Assembly (NCBI RefSeq): GCF_031877795.1
Contig: NC_133971.1
Location: 7,334,784 to 7,398,783, forward strand
DNA from: Strix aluco
Taxonomy: Eukaryota > Chordata > Aves > Strigiformes > Strigidae
DNA length: 64,000 nucleotides
Direction: 5' to 3'
The position numbers and the translations under genes are program-made. Position 1 is the first letter of the stretch, and each line of letters starts with the position of its first letter. The notes under the pieces were generated by a model. That model saw only the letters and a list, made by a program, of their open reading frames with translations, did not search any database and was not told the origin of the DNA. Shown here piece after piece: positions 21,887-35,597 of this stretch.

Positions 21887-24491
21887 CCCAAATTTGGAAA
21901 GACAGCATTGTATGAATTTACATAGTTAGGTTACTTTTTTCCACTGTAATGTTTGTAAACTACATAAAAATAAGATACAGATTAAAATTAATTGGCTTCA
22001 GTGAGAAATTTGCTGCTCATCCCTGGGAAATGGTGAGCTATTTTTCAAGGTTCAGGTGGTGAAAGATATATTGATCCCCCACCCCCCACCCCCCCCTGCT
22101 TTGAAAGCAAAATTGCTAGTTTAATCCAACCTGTTTTACAAAATTCAGGCTTGACATTTGTACACTGATTTCATCCATCAAGTCTAACTTGTAAAAGTTG
22201 CAGGCGTACTGCTCGGGGAGTCTACGAACATAAAGCTTTTCCCCATTTTAGAAGAATAGTATACTCTTCACAGAAGGGAAGGTTCTGGAAATAGTATTTA
22301 TCAGTATTTATTCTTGATCACAGTGCTTCAGGTCCTCTTTCACACTGCACAGGTATCTTGGACAGTTTATGATGGTGTTTCAGATAATGTATATGTTGCA
22401 GTTCAGGCCACTAAGAATAACTGCTTTTGGGGTGGAGATTTAGCAGGTGCTGATAGTCAGAACGAGAGGTGTGGTGGACGGTAGAAACATAACTTCAGAA
22501 TAGCAGTGCCCTGAAATACATGCCCAACTTTGAAGTGTACTGCTTACAGCAGGGATATTTGTTTCCATACAGTTAAGCACATACAGGTGCTTTATTGGAC
22601 TGGCAAGAACCAAGGAAAAAAAAGCTTCAGTTTTTGCATTACTTTCTCTACACAAAAGGTCTGATTGCGTAAGGTTTGTTGTTTTTTTTTCCTGTGCTTT
22701 TTCTTAATGATGAACATTATGAGGTGTATGATTGGAGCTTTCATGGGGTCTGTAGTGCCCAGTAAACTTGCTACTGAAGAGCAAGGACTTCTGGAGCCCA
22801 CTCAGATGTGCTGGGTACAGCAGATGCACTCTTGACTAGAGTGAGCATGATTCGGGCTTGGCTAAGGGGTAATTAAATCCTGCTGTAGAAGACGGTAGTT
22901 AACAGAAACCGGTGTCTATTAATAATTCATTTTGCTTAAATTATAGGCATACGATAATGTCACAAGTATTAAAGTATCCAAACAAGATTTTAAAAACTTT
23001 GCCAAACATTTACTGTTTGGGTGGAAAACTTACAATGTCATCTATAAGTCTTGTGCTGATTTATTTGTTTTCTTTGTGTGTAAAAGTTCGGTTGAAATGT
23101 CTTTGGCTCATTTTGAAAATTAGGCAGAGAAAAAATGTGTTTTCCAATGTTTTAAAAGTTCCCACAACTTTGACCGTGGAAGACTAATAGTACCCCTCTC
23201 CTTTGAAACACTTGAAATCTAGTTGAAAAAGGATGAGGGATTTTATTCCAGGGATGTGTCTTTTTCCATTTGCATGACAAAGCATCTGAATTTAGCCAGG
23301 ATACAAGCCTTTTCAAAAAGATCAATTTGCATATGCTTAGGGCTTACTAACTGTAATCGCTGAATATTTCATCTTTGCTGGGAGCGCAGCAGATACTGGG
23401 ATCAGAGGAGTGGCTTGGGGAGGGAAAAATGGACTGGGTGCTGGTGGGGAGTGTAAACATGAGCAGTTGGAGCCTGCAGCCCTGAGCTGCCAGGATGTAG
23501 AGATAGTGGGGTTTGGCTCCTGAAGGAGGATGGAGGAATCGGGGTGGAAATGGCTGGTCTGGAGAGACAAGACAAAGAATTGCTCCTTAAGGGGTCTGGC
23601 GTGGGGATCAGAGATCTGGGTGGGAGCTGGTGCATCAAGACAAGGAAAACAGGCCTGGTGTGGAGCAGGGAGCAGACTCAGGACAGCGGTGCCTTCAAGG
23701 AGAGAGGTCAGGAAATGGAAGGTTTTTGTTAAGTTTGGAGGAACATACTGTCCCTCCAGGTACTAGAAAGTGACCGTTCCTCTGCTGCCAGCAAATACCT
23801 GTGAGACCAAGGGGTAACATGTCTTAGCATCCAGATAAAACCTACAAATACCTTAGGAAATACTGACTTGACTGAAATGGTGGAGAGGTGTGTGGTAGTC
23901 CTAAAACCTGTAGCTCAGCTGAGATGTCAGAGCTTTATGACGGAAGGAGATGATTTGCCATTCAAAAGCAGCTGGAATAGTGTGTCTGTGTGTGCCCAAG
24001 TGCAATGTCTGGGTGTTGTACTTGCATTCTCAATAATGTTCTCTTTAACTTGGGAAATATGGATGTATACTAAGTGTTGTTCTTACTTTGTTCTCATTTG
24101 CATGTTCACTGATTTATTTTTTTTCCTCTGGAAAAACTCTGGGTTTTTTATTGTGCAGAATAGAGCATTGTTTTCATAATGAGTAGCTATTTGATAATTT
24201 GCTATTTTGCTGTCATGCGGTATGTGCCTTATGGCTGGCTTGCTGTTTCATAATACAGCTGTTCCTAGAGGAAGAGTATGTTGTTTTTTTGGTGCCCAGC
24301 ACCATAGTGTTTGATTTTCACAAACCTTTAAAAATATGCACTAAGCCACTCCTGCCTGCCTGCCAGTTTTAGAAATGGCAGTAAGGTGCAGAAAGGTGAA
24401 AGGCAAAAATATTTGCTGATTATTGGGTGCCCAATTTGAGCTGGGTAGCCCTGGATTTTTTTTTTTTTTGAGCATCACATAAACCACTGGT

Positions 24492-24818
24492 ATGTACATA
24501 CAACTTCCATCATCTCTTTTGCCACTGATTCTTAAGGATGAGATGCCATTTTATTACGTCGGGCATCTGGAAGATGAGCCACAGAAAATGATTCATCCCC
24601 TGTGCAAAGTTTGTTTCAGCCGAGTGGCTTATGACACAGAGCCATCCGGTGGCACACCCAGAGATGGAGGACCATTTCAGGTGGTCTCAGAAGGACCCAT
24701 CTGCAGCATGGTCTCCTCCACCCTGGAGTCTGCCGTCTCTCCTGGTACGGCACACCACTTCTGCCTCGGACAGACTGTGATTCAGCCCAGGGCACAGTGG
24801 AAACAAGCAGTCCGGTGA
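24492..24818 (+). other. Unassigned 108-codon ORF with splice-donor-like end
   Basis: An ATG-started frame in the sense orientation, in a locally GC-richer patch than its surroundings. Residues around 37-50 include HPLCKVCFSRVAYDTEPSGG. The CxxC spacing and the VAY resemble the start of a BED zinc finger (usually C..C.....Y...N...H), but the expected His pair does not follow, so the match is weak. Near its end, TCCG/GTGAGC at 24814/24815 is a good donor-like site. It could be an unannotated alternative exon, a remnant of a hAT/ZBED-type gene, or chance. Confidence 0.15.
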
Positions 24819-25965
24819 GCTACAGAACGGGTGAAGCCTGATTTCCTGAACATCTATCTTCTTGAGGTCATGTTGCTGTGTTTTTGTGAAAGCAAACAGC
24901 TGAAGCAACTTGTAGAAATGTAATATTTTTTTGAGACTGCTCTTTTTTTTGGATGTACTTGAAACTGGAAAATGAACTCAAAAGTTATCCATGGTGGGCA
25001 GTTGTGTACTTACACACAGCATGACCTCGCCAGCCCGCTTCCCTTAGGGAGGGTGACTACAAATACATAATTGTACGATTCAGGGTGGCACTGTAATTGG
25101 GTAGAGTCACTCCGTGAACCCTCAGGGTGCAGAAAAGGGCATGATCCTGCACAGCCTAATGTGGTACTCTGCAAGTGCAGGTAATTAGCAACTGCTCAAA
25201 ACAGTTGCTTTTAAGAGTTTTCTGCAAAAGCTTCAGCTAGATGATGGTTCTAGCTGTGATGGGTTTTTGCCATGAATATTCGATAGCTACAACTTCAAGG
25301 CTTCTCAGCTGTGTTGCTTGGGATTACGGCCACTTTGTTCCTGCTTTGTTGGTGTACAAACAGAACAGGAAGGAGTGGTGTTTCAGGTTGAGTTGAAACG
25401 GAAGTTTCTTTTTTTTGGTGTCTACTCAGTTGAGTCAGAGACCCCTAAGTCCAGATTGTTTAGGTAGTGGTCAGGTAATACAAAGCTGTTGTTTCAACTA
25501 CTAAGAGAAAATCTTCCTCAGATAGCCACAAATGTGTTAATTCAGAAACCTTGATGACCTCTCTGCATGCTTTCCTAGGCTTTAGGATATTTCTCTCTGC
25601 CAGTCCCAGGAGGGTAACAGATGAGAACATACAATGTTCTTTTCTAAGAAGCTGAAAGGTGGCAGTAGCAAGACTATAAGTGTCCTAGCTTTTTTCTTTC
25701 TCGCTTTGTTAAATATAAAAATACAAACTGAAAATTTTTGTGGTGGGTCATTTTTTCTACTTTAGACCTTCTGTGATTCTTGCCTCTGGACTCTTTTTGT
25801 TTTTTCTCCATATTATTAGTAGCATGTCCAGATCAGAGCATAGAACTGAGCAGAAGGAAATAATTACCTCTTTTTTGAGGTAATATATGCTACTTGGGTT
25901 TATATATAAAACACTGATGATAATACTCCCTAGAACACTTGCCTGTTTTCTGTTTGTGGTATGTT

Positions 25966-26028
25966 TGTTTTGCTTTGTTTTTTTGTGTGTTTGTTTTTTT
26001 GGGTTTTTTTTGTTTTTTTTTTTTTTTT
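25966..26028. repeat. T/G-rich low-complexity tract
   Basis: TGTTTGTTTTGCTTTG followed by repeated TTTG units and a 16-base T-run at 26013-26028. Confidence 0.85.
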
Positions 26029-29000
26029 AAATAATCCATTTTGCAGTTCACATGCCCTCTAGGTTCTTTTTACAATACTGCTGCCTAGCCAATTATTCCC
26101 CATTTCATATTTGTGTATTTGATTTCTTATTCCTGAGCATAGTACTCTACATTTGTCTGTATTGAATTTTCTCTTATTAACTTTCCTTATTCTGTTGTGT
26201 CCCCAAAAGGGCTTATAATCTTTCCCAATTTATGATGTATAGTTTTGTATTTCTACATACAACTCATTAATGGAATTGGCTTAGGATAGCAAGAGCTTTC
26301 TTGAAACATTTTCTCATTTGTAGAAACATACTGGTAATGATTCTTCCATTATTTTTGTCATGTAACTGTACACTATTTTTTAATTTTATGAAGACAGTTT
26401 GCTTACATAGATGTCATGTGATAGGCTAAGAATCAAAACTCTTATATCTTAACTTTTAGTAAGCCATCCATGTGTTCCTCCTTACTCACTGTGCAATCTC
26501 CTTTCCAGGTAAACCAAACTGAGCTGACAGGTTCTTTTTCTTGACAGATAATGTTGACTCTTATGTTTGTATTCTGAAGGTGTTTATAATTTGTTTCTGG
26601 AGTTGTTTTCTGTATGTTTTTTGAATGTCAAGCTGATGTCTGCATGAAAATTACTTTTTTTTTTTTTTAATATTTTATACATGCTATGACATGGTAAGAT
26701 TTTTCCGTTTCTTTTTTTGGCTTTGTTTTCTCCATACCAGACTAATGTAATATGTGTAAACAGACCAAAATACTGACTCCTGGTCATCATCTGAGTGCTT
26801 GGGCAGTTGGACAAAGAAGTTGGACAGCAAATTTCTGCCTGCCTGTCTATCTGATTTGCTTTTCTATGCAGTGGCAAAGCTTCACCATATACTGTGGTGT
26901 GAGTTTGACTTTCACTTGAAGAGTTAAGTAAGTTCAGGTCCTTTTTTTGGGGTTTCATTTTTCTCAGAAAGCAGTCTAACATCTAGGCTATTGTGCACTT
27001 GACAAACATCTCGCTGTCCTACTCTCCAACGTGCCTCCTTACAACTGGCCCCTTGAAGCTCTTCCTCTTCCTCATCTCTTTGCACCTCCATTCCCTGTGC
27101 CCAGAGTGACCTGAGCCTTTTGTGTACCAGCCTTTGGCTCCTCCAGACCCCAGCCTGCATGCAGCTTTGACATCCACATCTTGGTTTTGGCAGAACCAGC
27201 TTCATTTATGATAAAAAAGACAAAATGTAAATGAATCTAATTTATGTTGCCCATTTATTTTTCTGTAGACTTTTCAAATTGCTTGTACTCTTACTTCAGG
27301 CAAATGTATTGGAGTTTTTGGGTTTTAGCTTTAAGCTGGACTTACCCATGAAAGAACAGTGACTGGTTAGGTTTCCTTCTAAGTGTATTGAGAGCACACT
27401 TTTTTCCCCACTTTGTTTCCTGTGCAAGTATCAATTAGGATATTACCAATTTGTAAAAATCTGGATGTCAGAAGTCACACTTCTGATGGCTGGTACAGTT
27501 TGTCAGCTGAGATTGTGGATCGTGAGGATTGTCTATCTTCTCTAGTGCCTCCTAGCATTGAATTCACAGGCTGCTCGATCCCAACCTTGTTAGGCTTTAC
27601 AGTATACCTTTGGGCTTCTGTTTCAGAGTGAAGTTCTGTTGTACAGGTAGAAGCATTTAACTGGGAGCTGACCATGATGTTACCAATACTTTTTGCTAGG
27701 TTTGTATGGGTCTAGTTGAAGTACAACCTTTGATGTTAACCTCAGACTCTTGATTGGAGTAATCAAGCCTAAATTGTCAATGAAAGTGCTGGTTTGTTAC
27801 TTAGGCTTGGCTATTTTGTTTCCTTCTTATCTCCCATTCCTAAATAAAAGACTGTCTTTGAAAGGGAATTTCAATCATGGAGAAAAAATTAACCTAAGAA
27901 GGTGCTCATTACACATTGTCTATGTTTTATATTAACTTTCATTTTATTTGCAGACCCTCTGACTTTTGGGAGAGATTTCACCTTAAAGCAAAACCAAACC
28001 CCTATAATTTTTCTAGAAAGAAGCCACTGTTTTGAAAATACAGAAACAAGAAGTTACCAGTAGTAATGTTATCAGTATATGTACGTCAATTTTCATCCAA
28101 TATTTTTTTCATCTTAATATTGAAAGTGTCTTGCTGTTTGCAGATGCATTTTTAAATTCATCTGATGAGTTTGGAGGTTAGAGTGTTCTACTGTTGGGAT
28201 TAAGTATTTTTGCAGGTAGGTGGAGGGAGGTAAAATACTATCTATGTTTTCAGTGGTAATCAACATAATACTTTTAAAAAAGTGGCAGTGTTAGTCTTGG
28301 AAACTGTTCTCATAGGTTAAAAAAATTTACAGCAAAATCAGTGGCAACCTGAGGCAGCCTGTGCTGTCATGTTGGCCTTTCCCTGAGAAGGGCTGTGTTT
28401 TCTGAAGAAAATACCTTAGTGCAGCAATGGAACTATAATTCCTTAATAAATATGTTGTTCTTGACAGTCTCAGGACAAAATGGATCATATGCCTGACAGG
28501 CTGTATGATTGTGTCGTAAATATTTTGTGATTTATGAGGCTGGAAGTAAGGATGCCACCCCATGCTCCTACTACGGAAGTCGTGGTGCTTTATCAGACCC
28601 TTGTAATTGCAACAGCGAGATTTGATAAACCAAAGCCCCTTTGCTTTCTCCATGCTAAATGCTTTATTTACTGTTCTTCTCTCCCAGCTAACCCGCAAAG
28701 AATGGGGGCCAGTCTTGGATGGCCCTGATTACTGCTGTTTAGGTCAGCCTTTGAATTGAGGTGGTGGTGATGAGTTGATAGATGCTATTTATGTGGTTGG
28801 GAGTGTGGATGAGTTAATGAAATTTCATCATGTGTGTTAGGAATAATGAAGCTCTGCTGCCGAATCTGAAGCTGCCCTGGACGTGAAGGTTGCAACTCCC
28901 ATTGAAAGTCTTGAACTGTTAGGCTCCTTTAATTGTTTATTACTAAAACCCTCCTAAATCAGTGTGTATTGTTTATTCTGCCTTGTGAATGTGAATTGCA

Positions 29001-31392
29001 AGTCAAAGGCCTCTGAGTAATATAGTGAAAAGTTGTCTGAATTTATTGGATCTTCTCTAAGTGCTTCCTAAACTTTGATAAGCTGCTGCTCGGTAGCTTG
29101 TTCCAGCAGTCAGTCTGGAATAACGCAGAACTGCTGGTGCCTCCTGCCACCACACAGGTGGGAGACATGCTCCCTTCTGCAAGTCAGAAAGACTTCTGAG
29201 GTGATGCTAGTGTTAACAAAATATTTATGGAGTATTATACACAGAGGGGATGTTTTAAAAACTTCATCATGGCCTGAGGAATTAAGTTTGGTTTTCATGT
29301 GTGTTTATAGGCATGTTGTAAAATAATGTAAATTAAAGTTGATTTTTCTGGGTTAGAATAGGAAAAGGATGTGATTAACAAATAATCACCTAGAGCTTGC
29401 ACACAGGACAGTACATAGAAAATACAAACCTGGAAAAGGTAAAGGAGAGCTTCTGATCAGAAGATGAAGAGCAGCGTGAGAAATACGGAAATACACCTCT
29501 AGTAATGGTAATATGCTTGACAAGCAGATCTGAAAGGTACAACACATTGCTGTTTCTGACTTCTGCTGCAGCTCCCCAAATTCAGTGTCATCTTTAATTT
29601 TACTATAGTACATCTAATTATGAAAGAAAGGTGTTTACTCTTCTGAGACTGGTATCTGTGGACATGTATAACTGCAAACCTAGTTATATGTATTTTTAAA
29701 TCTTTTTAGAAATAAAATGAGAGAGTATAATGCAGCAAAACATAAAAAAAGCTGTTCCTTATGCTTTGAAGATGCAAGACTTAAATAATTTGTCCAGCTC
29801 TAGTAGGGGAACCTATAAAGAGCGAATGAAAATATTATTTTGAATGATTTTGCAGAACATCTTAAATGGTTGATTAAAACCAAAATCCAGCTGGAATACT
29901 GGATGCAGGTATATTCATATTAATTCTAGTAATTGAGAAAATTACTTAGAAACCTTTCCCAATATTCCCCAAACAGCCCTGTAAGTCTGCAGTTAATTAT
30001 TCAAAATTAGAGGAAAAAAAAAGTTTGGATTTCCTGGTGTCAGTCTTCAATTCTGTGTGGGATTACTCATTTGAAAAAAAGAGGCAGCATAATAGACAGG
30101 AGGTTTTTGTGTCATAAACCTATGTTTCCTGTAAAACAATACAGCTGAATTGAGCAGTATTTTAGTTGTATTACTATCTAGTAAAGCTCTTATAAAATAC
30201 TTTTGAAAGTTGAAAAAGGAATCTGTGGTTTTAATATTTAGACTGCGAGCCAATCACATGCATTTGAAAATGTACAGTCATGCCTACAGCAGACTGTGGG
30301 TGTACCTGTTCCATATTCCAGGCTCTTGTGCACACACTTTTGACAAAGAGCATCTGCCAAAAACTGCAGGCAATATCAGGGACTATAGGAAGATTGACAG
30401 CAATAAAACAGTCTTGTTTCTCCCTCTTTAATGCCATCTTGATGCTTAGTAGCCTGAACTGGTAAAACACTCGAGACGTCACCCAAAGCTAAAAATCTTT
30501 GTGTCCTACTTCGTTGGAGCAGCCAGCTTTGCACACATAGTGTTGGTTCACAGCTACTCACTAGTTATGGAAGTATACTTGTAGCAGTCTTCATTTTCAC
30601 AGCTAAAGTGTGTGAAATGCTCAAGTCCCGTAGCTGATGTCCTCTGGCATGGTCACAGGCTTTGTAACAATTCAGGAGTGTTTGTTAAAAGATAGTGTGG
30701 GCAAAGCAAAAGAGAAGGTAGTGCAAAAGAGACTTTTCTGCTAATGCAAGACTGGGGATGGTAAAGTGCAGCGAGAGGAAGCACATGAAACTTATGAAAG
30801 TGTTTTGGTATTAGTTTCTGTTTAATTTCTTTTTGCAGAGTGTATACATTCAATAGACAAAACATAATTAGAGGGGCTCTCTGGTATAGTATATTGTTAT
30901 GGAGAAGAGCTTTGATTCTACAAAGGTACTTAAGTGCGCACGCTCTTCCATTCAGCACAAGCACTGGAAATTCTCATTAATTCAGGATACAAGTGGAAAA
31001 CTAATAGAGGAAAATGAAGGGAAACCTAACCGGTGACAGTGTCATATATGCCTCAGGCTTTCTAACACCTTATTTTGAAGCATTCCAACGGGGCTGTAAA
31101 GGGAAACCAGAAACTAGATTAAAGAGACCAATGGTGTAATTTGGCAAAGTAGTTGCTCTGCATTGTGCAGCATCGAAATGTGTTTTCATATTCTTTTCGC
31201 CTTTGTGATTCCATTACGGATTTCAGCTAAACTTAAGGCCAGTTCTGTGACAGTTACTTTTTAGCATGCCCACGACTTTCTTGGAATTTCTGTTTTTTCC
31301 AGTCCAATAGCATATTTAAGGAATTAACATAACTGAAGAAAGATGACCATTGCATTCTCCCAGTCTAACACTGAATGTGCTGATTTTCCGTA

Positions 31393-31442
31393 CTGTATTG
31401 TGTGTGTTTGTGTATGTATGTATGCATAGGTCTGTGTATGTA
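31393..31442. repeat. Degenerate (TGTG/TGTA)n repeat
   Basis: TGTGTGTGTTTGTGTATG followed by TATGTATGCATAGG; imperfect tetranucleotide and dinucleotide array. Confidence 0.75.
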
Positions 31443-32032
31443 TTCAAGTTTGGAAGGCAGGGTTAATATCTTTGTCCTTAGAACAGGCAACTGGATATCA
31501 CCTGCACGTATTGAATCACTGAAGCAGGTTGATCACAAAAAAACCCCAACCAACACACCATTTTGATTCAAATAGGAAATAAAATTAGAAGAGGCATTTT
31601 CAGAGTTAATAGACTAACTGCACTTATGATCCATTTCCAAGCTTATTCAGTGTCACCCTTACACTCTTGTCATGTCTCTTGGTATGGAACAATGAAACTT
31701 ACTGTGTCCTACCTATGGCCTGCATATAGTCTGTTGTGTAATAACTGCACTTACCTTACCAAGGCTGACTTTGTATTCAACACCTGTGATTTACTTCTCT
31801 TTAGGAAAAATGACAGGAGTACCCAACAACCAAACTTCTTAAAGCAAAGCATTTGTTTAGACCAATGTGAATGAAAGCATCTGAAAACAACAAAAGCTGT
31901 CTATATACGTAATTTTTTTTTCTGCCTAGGAATGTACAACTCACCTAATGCTTACCTGGTAGAACAAGATTCCTCCAAAAAGCTTCCAGCAGTGTGTCTC
32001 CCTGGATAGCCCCCTGGCAATTGATGCAAGCT

Positions 32033-32180
32033 TATAAAAAAAAAAAAAGAGTTTTTTCTTCCCTTTTGGCAGCCCAAGTGACCTGAAGAAGCTTTCATGC
32101 CCCAAACGTTTATTCTTTTTTGTTTGCCTTTTTTTTGTCTGTTTGTTTTGTGTTGAGGGTTTGGTTTTTTTTTTTTCCCC
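32033..32180. repeat. A-run and T/G-rich low-complexity tract
   Basis: A 13-base A-run at 32036-32048 is followed, from about 32115, by TTTTTTTGTCTGTTTG-like sequence and another T-run. No element body recognised between them. Confidence 0.7.
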
Positions 32181-34462
32181 ACAGCTCTATTGATTTGGTC
32201 TAGTGAATGATAGCACTTAAAGATTTGGCCTCACAGGGTACAGTGGCTGGAGTCCAGAGCAGCAACTTTTGTTGCAGAGAGAACCTCACACTGATTCCTA
32301 GTTTGGGGAAAAACTGAAAGCAACATGAAAAACAGGATGCAGTACATGGTGCTGTCCTGTTCTCTCACCTGGTAGTCCTCTCCTAGCTGATTCCTTAGCA
32401 CATGCATTGCAAAAACAATGTGTTTGTGTGTTGATGATTAACTTTACTACAGCTGTTCGTGAAAGACTCAGCGCAACAGAAGTACATCAAATGGGTAAAG
32501 AACTTGTGCTTTGGGAAAGATGAGGTTAATGTACTGATGCAGGACACTGGGTAATGTGAATGGAGTGGGACCTGTGATCTTAAGCTAGCATCAGATATTT
32601 TAGCTAAATGTAAAGATTCGAAGAGGACAGGCCAGATGTTCCACTTTTTGAAGCAATACATAAAATGGCTTAAATATCAAGGTTGTGTTTGAATCCTCTT
32701 TGCTCCACAGTCTTATGGCTGTAAGGACCACAAGATAAAAATGCTGTGTATTTTAAAATAATACACAATACGCCTGGCTACTCAGAGGTGCGCCTTGGAC
32801 CAGGCTTTCCAGCTCCTTTTCCTTCAACCCACTGTTTAGCATAGGAAGCTTCCCAGTATCTCTTTGCATGTTTTTTCATCCAACATGTAAAAGCAAGAAA
32901 TTAGTTCTATAAATTGGTAGAAGAGATTATAACATTCAGTGACATGATTTAACCCATGAGTTATGCCGGGACATTCCTTCAGTGAAGATGTTGAGGTGCC
33001 CTTACATAGTAGTCACGTTTTTTTTCCTTTACATTCAAAGTTTCAAACTCAGTAAAGTGTCATTTTCCAGCCCACAGATGCCCTGCCTCTTAAGATTCTG
33101 TATTTGTAATGTAGAGTCCACAAATGTCACTGCCTGAAGTTGTTGGGATATGAGTATTTCCTGTGGCAGAATTACCTTTATCTTTTTTTTTTTTTTAATG
33201 TCACACTCTTGGGCATTCATATAAGTGATGTTCAACTACAGTGTCTGCTGGAGGTCAGCAGACTTGAACCAGTATTCTCTTTCTTTTGTGAATTTCTCTT
33301 TCTCCAGGTAAGCAAAGATGTTAGTGTACCGAAGCATCCTATCCTTCTGTCAGATGCTGCACTGAAGGAGGTACTTGAGATGGTTCTAAAAAGTCCAGAC
33401 CCTTTTGAGTGTCTCTAGTGTAGTATGACCCAACGTGATGTGCAAATTTCAATTACATGATTATGAAAGGGTAAGACTGTGTGATACGCTTTAGCAAGAT
33501 CATTTCTCTTTATGCAGTTCCTCCAGTGTTTTAACAATTCTCCATCCAAAATGAAGTAATGTGATACCATTATACATTTTTTGTTGGTTTAGTTGTCCTA
33601 AAGCATCATGGTTGCTTTGTTTCTTCTAGTTGACATGAGCCCATTCTGCTGGCTGTCTTTATTCTTCTGAGTGTGGAAGGCTGTTAAATATAGGTGGATT
33701 GCGCTTGCTTTTCAATACATTGCCTGCTCACAAAAATGAAACAACTGAATGATAGGCATGTGTCTACCTGCAGACCAGAACAAAGCTGGCTCATCTAGGT
33801 CTGGGTTTGTTCGTTTCACTACATCACCTTAAGTTTGAAAAATAAATGCAGAATTCAGTGCGGAACTGGAAATCTTGTTGGCTAAGAGGTTAATTTAAAA
33901 TATCTATGGTGTTTCAGTTCCTGCCGTAGGTGTTAGCAGCCTTCTGGAGGAGCTTCCCACTTAAGGGGGAGAGTTCACCTCTGCAGAAGGCTTCCAGAGC
34001 AATCATTTACTCAGTTTGGTCATTTACCTTTCTCTGAAGACCTTCAAATGCCACAGGTCATCCTTCAGGCCAGGAGTACTGTGTGTATTACAAAACTGCT
34101 GTGGTAACCGGTGCAGATTGACGCCGGAGGCAGGAGCTGTGTGTTTCGGTGGTGCTGGGAGACAGGAATTGCTGTTCTCCCACCAGAACTTCACGGTCGG
34201 GTTTGTATCCCCCTTCCCCCACCCTAGCCCTCCTTCCAGTGTGTACTGTATGTTGATAGGGGTGAGTCACCTCTTTTATTATGTTTTGAATACTTTCCTC
34301 TCAAATGTAGTTTATTTTCTGCAGGGAAGGGAAAGAATTTATGCTGTCCTGGTTCCTTATTTTTATCAGAGTTCTGCTAACAACTTCCAGCTGAGGGAGT
34401 TCTCGATATTTTTAGCCTGAGATATTTAGCTATTTGAGCCTCTTTACATGTTTTCCCTCGGT

Positions 34463-34505
34463 ATATATTAACTGGGGGGTGACTGGTTCTTGTCAGTTAA
34501 TATAT
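34463..34505. repeat. Perfect 12-bp inverted repeat with 19-base loop
   Basis: ATATATTAACTG at 34463-34474 is the exact reverse complement of CAGTTAATATAT at 34494-34505. The intervening 19 bases start GGGGG. Transcribed, it would form a 12-bp stem. AT-rich arms make coincidence possible. Confidence 0.75.
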
Positions 34506-34925
34506 TCATGAGCATGCTTGCTAGATTGCCTGCACTTAGTCCCAGGAATCAGAACGTTTCAGAATTTGGGGGGAAGTTTGAGTCCTGGTCTGAAGTATTC
34601 GAATCAGCCTCATTACTCCATTCTTTGACTGATGCAGAATCTTCCTCTTCATTTTAAGAGGTGGTGTTTAGTATTAAAAAAAGTATGTAATTGATACTCA
34701 GCTTAAAAACACTCAGAAGTAAATAAACTAAAAAGAGCAGAGAATCATAAAATGGGAACTTGCACAATGAAATATATATTCTCTGAAATTCTTTTTGTTC
34801 CTCTTTTTTCCAAGTATCTTTTAAGCAGCAGAATGCTCTGTCTTATTACTATGTTATTGTTTTATTGGTTGCCTGGCTTAGAGTCTGGCTTAGAGTCTAA
34901 TATTCCAAATATTGAACTTGCTGGC

Positions 34926-35597
34926 ACAATAGGGCTTGATTGACAGCTGGCTGAACAGGAGCCAGCAGTGTGCCCAGGTGGCCAAGAAGGCCAATGGCAT
35001 CCTGGCTTGTGTCAGAAATAGCGTGGCCAGCAGGGACAGGGAAGTGATCCTGCCCCTGTACTCGGCACTGGTGAGGCCGCACCTCGATGACTGTGTTCAG
35101 TTTTGGGCCCCTCACTACAAAAAGGACATTGAATTACTCGAGCGTGTCCAGAGAAGGGCAACGAAGCTGAAGGGTCTGGAGCACATGTCGTATGAGGAGC
35201 GGCTGAGGGAACTGGGATTGTTTAGTCTGGAGAAGAGGAGGCTGAGGGGAGACCTCATTGCCCTCTACAAGTACCTGAAAGGAGGGTGCAGAGAGCTGGG
35301 GATGAGTCTCTTCAATGAAGTAACAAGCAATAGGACAAGAGGGAATGGCCTCAAGTTGCACCAAGGAAGGTTTAGACTAGATACTAGGAAGTATTTCTTT
35401 CCAGAAGGAGTTGTTAGGCGTTGGAATGGGCTGCCCAGGGAGGTGGTGGAGTCCCCATCCCTGGAGGTGTTTAAGAGTCAGGTTGACATAGCGCTGAGGG
35501 ATCTGGTGTAGTTGGGAACTGTCAGTGTTGGGTTGATGGTTGGACTGGATGATCTTCAAGGTCTTTTCCAACCTAGACAATTCTGTGATTCTGTAAT
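34926..35597 (+). mobile_element. 5'-truncated CR1 LINE with intact 3' coding frame
   Basis: The frame from 34936 to 35511 (191 codons) stays open to the normal ORF2 stop. It reads through the CR1 C-terminal region: [88 protein letters not shown] and [17 protein letters not shown]. The 3' untranslated region follows, with GATCTTCAAGGTC and TTTTCCAACCTAGAC, and it ends with TTCTGTGATTCTG. The whole reverse-transcriptase core is missing, so the copy cannot move on its own. An uninterrupted frame suggests it is younger than the copies at 1.2 and 3.0 kb. It is in the sense orientation of SSBP2. Confidence 0.95.

Noticed and set aside
34936-35511. 191-codon frame as a host protein
   Set aside because: It is the C-terminal part of CR1 ORF2 followed by the CR1 3' end.
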